NCBI RefSeq assembly: GCF_024498075.1
Contig: NZ_JANHOF010000003.1
Location: 62,001-126,000, forward strand
Direction of reading: 5' to 3'
Length of the DNA: 64,000 bases
Source of the DNA: Paenibacillus mendelii
GTDB taxonomy: Bacteria; Bacillota; Bacilli; Paenibacillales; Paenibacillaceae
The notes beneath the pieces were generated by a model, which worked only from the letters and a program-made list of their open reading frames with translations, made no database searches and was not told the DNA's origin. The translations under genes were made by a program, and so were the position numbers. Within the stretch, counting starts at the first letter, position 1. Each line of letters starts with the position of its first letter. Positions 33,439 to 40,700 of this stretch are shown here, in pieces.

Positions 33439-34428
33439 ATGAGCAAGATTCGCGTAGGTATGATTGGTACGGGAGGAATATCGCAATGGCATGCCCGTCA
33501 GCTGCTCGAGCTGCCGGAGGTCGTAATCACCGCTATAGCGGATACGAGTGTCGAGACCCGCAATTCATTCGCCGAGAAATTCAGCTTGAAGGACGTCAAG
33601 CAATTCTCCGATTATACGGACATGCTGGATCAGGTGGAGTTGGACGCGGTTGTCATTTGTTCACCTCATACCCTACATTTTCAGCAAGCGACCGATGTTC
33701 TGGAGAAAGGCCTTCACGTCTTGATCGAGAAACCGATGACCTGTTCGTCGGCGGAAGCGGAGCTGCTCATCCGAACGGCCGAGAGAGTCGGCAAGATCGT
33801 TCAAGTATCGTATCAACGGCACTTCCAACCAGAGTTCATATACATCCGGGATGCCATCGCCAAGGGCGAGATTGGCAAGCTTACTTCCATAACCGCTTCG
33901 CTATATCAAGAGTGGAAGCAGGGAACGCCCGGCACATGGCGCCAGAACCCGTCTCTCTCCGGCGGCGGCTTCTTGATGGATTCCGGCAGTCACATCATCG
34001 ACGTGCTGCTGTGGACGACAGGCCTTACCCCAGTAGAAGTGAAGCCACAGTTACATATGCATGGATCACCGGTAGAGATCGATACCTTCACCTCCATCCG
34101 GTTCGCCGAGGGAGCTGTTGCGGGCCTGAATCTTGTCGGGTACGCACCTTGCTGGCATGAGACATATGTATTCTGCGGAGAAGATGGCGCTATTTTCTAT
34201 GATAATGGAAAAATCACGCTGCGCCGTCTTGGTCAAGAGGCCATCGTGCCGGAGCTTCCAAAGTCGACCACGAATCAGGACAAGAGCTTTATCGACGCCA
34301 TTCTCGGCCGTCATGAGGTGCTTGTATCCGGCGAGTTCGCATACAAGGTCGTTAAGTTCTCGGAGATGGTCTATCAGGCTGCCGGTTATGTACCGGTCGC
34401 AGCAGCTGAGATTGAAGGTGAGAAATAG
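33439..34428 (+). CDS. Gfo/Idh/MocA-family oxidoreductase
   Basis: 329 residues, cytoplasmic NAD(P)-dependent dehydrogenase of sugars or inositols. The N-terminal Rossmann fold reads RVGMIGTGGISQWHARQL, the loop after it is VVICSPHTLHFQQA, and HVLIEKPMTCSSAEAE carries the catalytic Glu-Lys-Pro motif. GGGFLMDSGSHIIDVLLW matches the conserved Gly-x-x-Asp-x-x-x-His of the C-terminal substrate domain. GTAGGAGG precedes the ATG. The following TIM-barrel isomerase starts 2 bp after its stop codon, so the two work together, probably on a cyclitol or a keto/aldo sugar. The substrate is unknown. Confidence 0.92.
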   Translation: MSKIRVGMIGTGGISQWHARQLLELPEVVITAIADTSVETRNSFAEKFSLKDVKQFSDYTDMLDQVELDAVVICSPHTLHFQQATDVLEKGLHVLIEKPMTCSSAEAELLIRTAERVGKIVQVSYQRHFQPEFIYIRDAIAKGEIGKLTSITASLYQEWKQGTPGTWRQNPSLSGGGFLMDSGSHIIDVLLWTTGLTPVEVKPQLHMHGSPVEIDTFTSIRFAEGAVAGLNLVGYAPCWHETYVFCGEDGAIFYDNGKITLRRLGQEAIVPELPKSTTNQDKSFIDAILGRHEVLVSGEFAYKVVKFSEMVYQAAGYVPVAAAEIEGEK

Positions 34429-34430
34429 GC

Positions 34431-35300
34431 ATGAACTTCAAAATAGGAATGCGCATACCGCCTAAGATGGGGGCGGAAGGAATCGAGAATGTGGCGAAGT
34501 GGGCGGCTGCTAATGGTCTGGACGTCCTGGATGTGCCGCGGCTGACACCTGAAGTGAAGGCGGCTTGCGAGCAAGCTGGACTTGGAATCGGTTCGATCGA
34601 TGTGGACTACACGCAGCAGCTGTTAAGCCGGGATGAAGGACGCCGCGGCGATGCGGTTCAGGCGTTGAAGAAGCAGATGACGGAGGTCTCCCAATTAGGC
34701 GGACGCGTACTGTTCATGTGCCTCGTACCGGAGGATCTCACGCTTCCCCGCAAGGAAGGATTCGCGATCTGGAAGGAGACGTTCCCGGAGATCGTCCGCC
34801 ATGCCGAGCAGACCGGCTTGTACATTGCCATTGAAGGCTGGCCGGGACCTGCACCGCACTATTCTACGCTGGGATGCACGCCGGAAATGTGGAGAGCGAT
34901 GTTCGAAGCGATTCCGTCCAGCCATTTTGGCCTGAACTATGATCCCTCCCACTTGGTACGACTGGGCATTGACTACCTGCGAGCGCTATCGGAATTTGGC
35001 GAACGCATTAATCACTGCCATGGGAAGGACACCGAAATCCTTCATGACGAGCTGTATGAATGCGGTGTGATTCCATCTACGTTCGGCGAGAAGTACGGAT
35101 TCTCGGAAGGCTCTTGGCGGTACACGATTCCCGGACACGGTGAAGTAGACTGGGGTAAAGTGGCCGTCCGGCTGGATCGTCTCGGCTACCAGGGCGCCAT
35201 CGGCATCGAGCTGGAGGACCACCGTTTCTGGGGCACGCTGGATGCCGAAAGACAAGGAATTCTGAAAGCAACCGAGCATCTGGCAAAGTATTTTAGATAA
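34431..35300 (+). CDS. Sugar phosphate isomerase/epimerase (xylose isomerase-like TIM barrel)
   Basis: 289 residues. It belongs to the AP endonuclease 2/xylose-isomerase-like TIM-barrel family. Metal and substrate contacts are expected in the VLFMCLVPE strand, YIAIEGWPG (Glu), FGLNYDPSHLVRLGID (Asp-x-Ser-His), INHCHGKDTEI (His and Lys-Asp) and IPGHGEVDWGKV, with a closing Glu in GAIGIELEDH. Such enzymes isomerise or epimerise sugars, often behind a Gfo/Idh/MocA dehydrogenase as here, where they form inositol- or keto-sugar-converting pairs. The transcript is closed by a strong hairpin at 35340. The exact reaction cannot be read. Confidence 0.9.
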   Translation: MNFKIGMRIPPKMGAEGIENVAKWAAANGLDVLDVPRLTPEVKAACEQAGLGIGSIDVDYTQQLLSRDEGRRGDAVQALKKQMTEVSQLGGRVLFMCLVPEDLTLPRKEGFAIWKETFPEIVRHAEQTGLYIAIEGWPGPAPHYSTLGCTPEMWRAMFEAIPSSHFGLNYDPSHLVRLGIDYLRALSEFGERINHCHGKDTEILHDELYECGVIPSTFGEKYGFSEGSWRYTIPGHGEVDWGKVAVRLDRLGYQGAIGIELEDHRFWGTLDAERQGILKATEHLAKYFR

Positions 35301-35644
35301 TCGTTCCCCATGTTTGATGAACAGCCAACTAATGTGAAGCCTCAACGCAAAAATACGGCTAAATCAGCTAATTTTTGCGTTGAGGAATGAAACAGGACGG
35401 TGGGCGGGACAATAGATCCAAATGACGCTTATTTGTTTGCGTTTCCTTCATTTTTTGATTGCCAAAAGACCTCCGTTTAGGTTTATAATAGATGGAGCAG
35501 TAAACAAGCTTTATGTCGAATTTTGATTTCGCAATCTTCATGAAATCTATGTGATTAATTTCACTAGAATGGTGCGGATGTGGAATAGAAAGATCTTAAT
35601 AACAATTATTAACTACTTATTACGAACAAAGGAGAAAAGTGCAA
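35301..35644 (+). promoter_or_regulatory. Terminator and promoter/operator region before yjlC-ndh
   Basis: 344 bp. A perfect 15-bp stem (CCTCAACGCAAAAAT / ATTTTTGCGTTGAGG, 35340-35385) closes the preceding operon. A weak promoter (TTGCCA, 19 bp, TATAAT at 35484-35489) lies downstream. The palindrome ATGTGATTAATTTCACTA (35549-35566) fits the TTGTGA-N6-TCACAA plan of Rex or Fnr/Crp sites. In Bacillus the yjlC-ndh operon is controlled by Rex. Confidence 0.6.
35340..35385. terminator. Strong hairpin terminator
   Basis: A 15-bp perfect stem with a 16-base loop. The stem arms contain A5/T5 runs, so it can act in both directions. Confidence 0.75.
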
Positions 35645-36073
35645 ATGTCAGAAACAAACGTTCAGAGTTTGGAACTTGAAGCTTCCGCGCAAGGGAGCGC
35701 AAAGTCAGATGTACTGGATCAACTGTTGAAGCCTGAAGTACAGGAAGCGTTGACGGTATTGGTGGATCAACTGCCTAAGTTGTCCGAGATGATGGCCCTG
35801 CTTACGAAGACCTACGACTTGGCACAGAAAGTAGCAACAGACCGCGTCCTGATTCAAGACATGGTAGGCGGCATTCAAGAAGTAGTTAAGCCTCTTGAAG
35901 AGAAAGTGAAAGGCTATGCATCCGCTGCGATTGAAGCGAATGACCGTGCAGAGAACAGCGATTCCACGATCGGTCTCTTCGGCATGCTAAAATTGCTGAA
36001 GGATCCGGAGCTTCAGAAGATGCTTCGCTTCGGCCAAGCTTACCTCGATATTCTAGGCGAAAGAAAAAAATAA
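35645..36073 (+). CDS. yjlC: DUF1641 protein, YjlC-like
   Basis: 142 residues. The ATG at 35645 follows AAAGGAG at 10 bp; a GTG two codons earlier is too close. The DUF1641 pattern is visible in VLDQLLKPEVQEALTVLVDQ and in the C-terminal GLFGMLKLLKDPELQKMLRF. In Bacillus subtilis yjlC precedes ndh exactly as here and the two are co-transcribed under the redox regulator Rex. The function of YjlC is unknown; the conserved pairing suggests a role around the type II NADH dehydrogenase or the redox state of the membrane. The protein is soluble and mostly helical. Confidence 0.85.
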   Translation: MSETNVQSLELEASAQGSAKSDVLDQLLKPEVQEALTVLVDQLPKLSEMMALLTKTYDLAQKVATDRVLIQDMVGGIQEVVKPLEEKVKGYASAAIEANDRAENSDSTIGLFGMLKLLKDPELQKMLRFGQAYLDILGERKK

Positions 36074-36100
36074 TTCTAAAACGAAGAACGGAGGATAAAC

Positions 36101-37279
36101 GTGAGTAAACAAATTTTGATTTTGGGTGGCGGCTACGGCGGTTTGTTGAGCGCTCTTTCCGCACGTGCACATTTTACACCAGAAGAAGCTAGCATTACCG
36201 TCATCAACCGTGTGGATTCGCACCAAATTATTACCGAGCTTCACCGCCTCGCTGCAGGCAACGTAGCTGAGAAAGCCGTTGCTTTGCCGCTGCAAAAGCT
36301 GTTCAAAGGTAAAGACATTAACGTTCAAGTCGGCTCCGTTCAATCGATCGACTTGGAAGGCCGCAAGGTAACGGTTGAAGGCGGTTCGTCTTACAGCTAT
36401 GATTCCCTTGTGCTGGCACTTGGCAGCGAAACGAACTACTTCGGTATTCCAGGGCTTCAAGAAAACAGCTTCACGTTGAAATCCGTTGCGGATGCGAACC
36501 GTCTGTTCGCCCACGTGGAAGCGCGTATTGCGGAATACAGCAAGACGAAGAATAAAGCGGACGCTACGTTCGTTATCGGCGGCGGCGGTCTTACCGGCGT
36601 TGAGCTTGTTGGCGAGCTGGCTGACGAGCTTCCAGGCATCTGCAAGAAGAACGGCGTAGACTTCGCAGACGTTTCCCTGTACTTGGTTGAAGCAATGCCA
36701 AGCATTCTGCCAATGTTCTCCCCTGATCTGATTGCCCGTGCACAAGACAGCTTGGAGAAACGCGGCGTAGAATTCTTGACAGGCCTGCCAATTACCGAAA
36801 TGAGCAAAACGACCGTAAGCCTTAAAGACGGCAGAACGATCGAAACAAATACTTGCGTATGGACCGGCGGCGTTCAAGGTAACTCCCTCGTTGCAAACTG
36901 CGGCATCGAAGTAAACCGCGGCCGTGCAACGGTTAACGAGTTCCTGCAATCCGTATCGCATCCAGAAGTATTCCTTGCCGGCGACTGCGCAGTCGTATTT
37001 GGTCCTGAAGGCCGTCCATACCCGCCAACAGCCCAATTGGCTTGGCAAATGGGCGAGCTTGCGGGTGCCAACATCGCAGCTTACTTCAATGGAACGACGA
37101 TGGACAAATTCGAACCGGTCTTCTCGGGTACCCTTGCTAGCCTGGGACGTAAAGACGGTATCGGCGCCATCGGCGGCAGCGGCATTGAGCTGAAAGGCAC
37201 GCCTGCTTCTCTGATGAAGAAAGCAAGTAATGCCCGTTACCTGTCGCACATTAACGGATTGTTCTCACTGGCTTACTAG
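36101..37279 (+). CDS. ndh: Type II NADH dehydrogenase
   Basis: 392 residues starting with GTG after GGAGG (36090-36094). The FAD-binding Rossmann motif is ILILGGGYGGLLSAL, the NADH motif is FVIGGGGLTGVELVGELADE, the second FAD contact is VFLAGDCAVVF, and YPPTAQLAWQMGE matches the quinone-site region. The length equals that of Bacillus YjlD/Ndh. It is a monotopic membrane enzyme that passes electrons from NADH to menaquinone without proton pumping. It follows yjlC by 27 bp and shares its promoter with the Rex-like site. Codon usage is unusually clean (many GGC, GCA, CGT), consistent with high expression. Confidence 0.93.
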   Translation: MSKQILILGGGYGGLLSALSARAHFTPEEASITVINRVDSHQIITELHRLAAGNVAEKAVALPLQKLFKGKDINVQVGSVQSIDLEGRKVTVEGGSSYSYDSLVLALGSETNYFGIPGLQENSFTLKSVADANRLFAHVEARIAEYSKTKNKADATFVIGGGGLTGVELVGELADELPGICKKNGVDFADVSLYLVEAMPSILPMFSPDLIARAQDSLEKRGVEFLTGLPITEMSKTTVSLKDGRTIETNTCVWTGGVQGNSLVANCGIEVNRGRATVNEFLQSVSHPEVFLAGDCAVVFGPEGRPYPPTAQLAWQMGELAGANIAAYFNGTTMDKFEPVFSGTLASLGRKDGIGAIGGSGIELKGTPASLMKKASNARYLSHINGLFSLAY

Positions 37280-37310
37280 TAGCATTAACAAACCATAAGC
37301 GGTACATGCA

Positions 37311-37352
37311 AGAGGCGCTGTTCACATTGATTTGTGAACGGCGTCTTTTTTG
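37311..37352 (+). terminator. Rho-independent terminator after ndh
   Basis: AGAGGCGCTGTTCACA pairs with TGTGAACGGCGTCTT (two G-T wobbles), followed by a T-run. Confidence 0.8.
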
Positions 37353-37713
37353 TCATGCCATCTTTAGTAATGATGCGTTCTTGCTTGTTATTGTCAGGCC
37401 ATGATTATACGATCCAATATCGGAATATTACAAGCATGATAACTAGTGCTTTCACAATAAATTAACCTGAGGTTAGCTCTCCCCTAACATTACAGGAGTA
37501 GGATTCTACAGAATGGATTAGAATTTGCAGCCTGTCTTATCTATCGGGGACCACAGGTACGATCCAAACGGAAATCAGGGGGGATTGCGGATAGCCGAAG
37601 AGATGATACGTGATGCGCCAGCAGCAATATCCGTACATGGTGTTCTGTGGGGGCAGAGCAACCTCATGATGTACATACGAGTTATTCCGATTAAAACGCT
37701 ATAACCAGGAGGT
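37353..37713 (+). other. 361-bp intergenic region upstream of the 1965-residue SLH protein
   Basis: No gene. Two small inverted repeats are seen: AACCT-G-AGGTT (37464-37474) and GTTAG-CTCTCCC-CTAAC (37472-37488). They overlap each other and could be alternative folds or an operator. The promoter was not identified with confidence. Confidence 0.4.
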
Positions 37714-40700
37714 ATGATGACAATAATGATACGACAGAAACGCAGTTGGGCTCTTCTATTCTCATTATTTATGCTAACATCGCTCTTCCCTTATTATGGA
37801 CAAGCCCAGGCCGAGGCACTTCCACAGGCAGGGTTTGGTCAAGTTTTGGATACCAGGCAGATGGAGATCGGCCCGGGGGCCTATTATACCTGGCAGGATC
37901 GGCAATTAGCGCAAGGTCTGGAGAAGATTCATTATGTTGAATTCGATCCGAAGAATCCGATGCTGGATCTGCAGCCGGGGACAACGAACGGCAAGGTCTA
38001 TGGCATGGAAGGCGTATCGAAGATGGCGAACGACGCCGATCGCGCGGGCAACCGGGTCATCGCGGCGATCAACGCCGATTTCTATGATATGACGACAGGC
38101 GTTCCAATCGGTATATTCATGGGCGATGGCGTTATTCTGACGAGCCCTCCTGATGATTGGCAAGCCTTCGGCTTGAATGAGGATGGCACCACCATCTATG
38201 GATCAAGTCCGAAGCTTACGAGAACGGTATCGATCGGAGGCAAGGAGCTTCCTCTATCCTCCATCAACCGGATGCGATTTAATGATGAAGCGCTGATTCT
38301 GTACAGCTATGACTTCCATACCTCTACGATGACGAATGATCTTGGAGATGAGGTCGTGCTGGATGTTCTGTCCGGGGAAGTGAAGAGCGGAAGCACGCTT
38401 CAGCTTAAAGTCGCGGAAATACATAAGAACAAGGGCAATTCGCCGATCAAGCAAGGACAGGTTGTTCTGTCTGCTTCCGGCAAGTACCGGACCGAACTGG
38501 CCGGACTGCAGGTAGGCGATGAATTATCGGCAAGCTTCCAATTTGAAGAGAAATGGAAAAATGTCAAGATGGCCGTAGGCGGAACGCCGATTCTCGTGGA
38601 GGGCGGCGTGGTGCTTCAGCATGAAGACCCTGCGCTGTATCCGCGTGTCGGCATCGGTACGAAAGCTGACGGTTCGATCGTCATGATCGAAATCGACGGA
38701 CGGGCGCCGGGCTTCAGTGAAGGCGTGACGTTCAAGGATCTGGGGAACATCATGAAGGATATCGGGGTTGTCGACGGGATCACCTTGGATGGAGGCGGCT
38801 CTGCAACCTTCGTCGCGAAGCTTCCAGGCGAACCGCTCCGCAAAATATTGAACCGTCCTTCCGACGGCGGCGAGCGCAAGACAGCCAATGGCATACTGCT
38901 TGTGAATAAGGCGCCGGAAGGTGCAGCTTCCAAGCTGGTCGTTCAACCGAATATGGAACGCGTATTAGCGGGCTCGTCCTACACGTTCAAATCGACTGCA
39001 GTTGATGCCAATGGACATCCGGCAATATTCGCGGAAACACCGGCTTGGTCGGTTAATGTGGATCCGGCTGTCGGCACCATTGACGCAGCAGGACGATTCG
39101 TCGCGGGCGACAATGCCGGCATGGCTGACATTACCGTCAGCGCGGGCGGATTGACGGGATCTGGACAGGTGGAAGTCGTGAGTGAGCTGACCGAATTGAA
39201 ATTCCCGGATGCGGTCAGGACGTTCACTTCAGGTGCCTCCGTACCGATGTCGATAACGGCATTGCGCAACGGTCAGGTTATCCAAGCGGATAATAGCAAG
39301 TTTGAATGGCGTGTAGAAGGACCGATCGGGAGCATTGATGCGGACGGCGTATTTACCGCTACCGGGGAAACAGAGAAGAGCGGGCAAATCTTCGTCAAGT
39401 ATGGGAATATCGAAGCCTCGATGAACGTCAATATTGGGCTTCCTCCAGTCATTCTCGAAGATTTCGAGAACGGGGTTGGCAATTATAAGGAAACCTCGGG
39501 CGCACGATTCAATACGGTAAAGGTCAGCGAGGAAACGGACGAGGATCTCGTGAGATTCGGCACCAAGTCGGCCAAGCTCGAATACGACTTCAAGGAAACG
39601 ATCGGGATCTCGGGTGCTTATATTGAAGCCGTAGATGCGGATCATCGGATTCAGGTTCCAGGCTATCCGGAGAAAATCAGTGTCTGGGTGTATGGGGACG
39701 GCAAGGGGCACTGGCTCCGTGGTCAGCTCAGGGACGGGAACAACGCGGCTGTAGCGATAGATTTTGTTACTGAAAGCGAAAGCGTCCAATTTAAAGGATG
39801 GAAGTACTTAGAGGCTGACGTTCCGAAGGGACGGCCGCTTCCATTCACGATGGATATGCCGATTCGTTACATGGAGACGAAGAATGACAATAAGACCGAT
39901 GGCGTATTGTACATCGATCAGATTCGGGCGCTCTATGGACCTGTACAGGATGATATGGATCCACCGGTTCTGAAGAATTTCACGCCGGTTGAAGGCAGTG
40001 TCATCCATACCAATATCCCGCTCATTCAAGCCTTTGGCGAGGATTTTGGCTATGATCCGGCTGTACATCCGGGTACGACGCTGATCGATCCTGATAAAAT
40101 CCGCTTGTATGTGGACGAGGTTGAGGTACATGCAACATTGTATCCGCCTAAGGGTCAGATTCACTACACGCCGGAGGTGCCATTGACCGATGGCGTCCAC
40201 ATGGCACGTCTCAAGATTAGAGACTTGGCGGGAAATCAGACGGAGAAGGCATGGACCTTCACAGTCGATACCGGCTCTTCGAAGATCGTCTATGACAATC
40301 CGAGCGAGGTTTATGCCGGCGGCACGTATGCGCTGAACGTAAGAGCGATTAAAGCGTCGGATATTAAAGACGGTCATATTGCATTTACGTTCGATCCGGC
40401 CAAGGTGGAGGATCTGCAGGTGATCAAGGGAGCGAAGTTGGCGGATAGCCAACTGCAGCCTACGATCGATGCCGCAACAGGGAACGTACGGCTGGATTTC
40501 AACGGTATTAATACGACATCGCTTGCGGATGAAGATTCCTTGGCTCAAATTCAATATCGCGTGAAGGACAATGCGGCTGGAACGGTTCAAACCCGCTTCA
40601 CTTCAGGGGCGTTGAAGTTCACGACTACGGAGGATATGAGTGTTGGATTCTTCGGTCTGCCTGTTGAGGCCGTCGTTAAAAACCAAATGCAGCTTAGCTG

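Noticed and set aside
37353..37713. Possible riboswitch before the large SLH protein
   Set aside because: I compared it by eye with cyclic-di-GMP and T-box consensus features and found no match; only two small overlapping inverted repeats remain.
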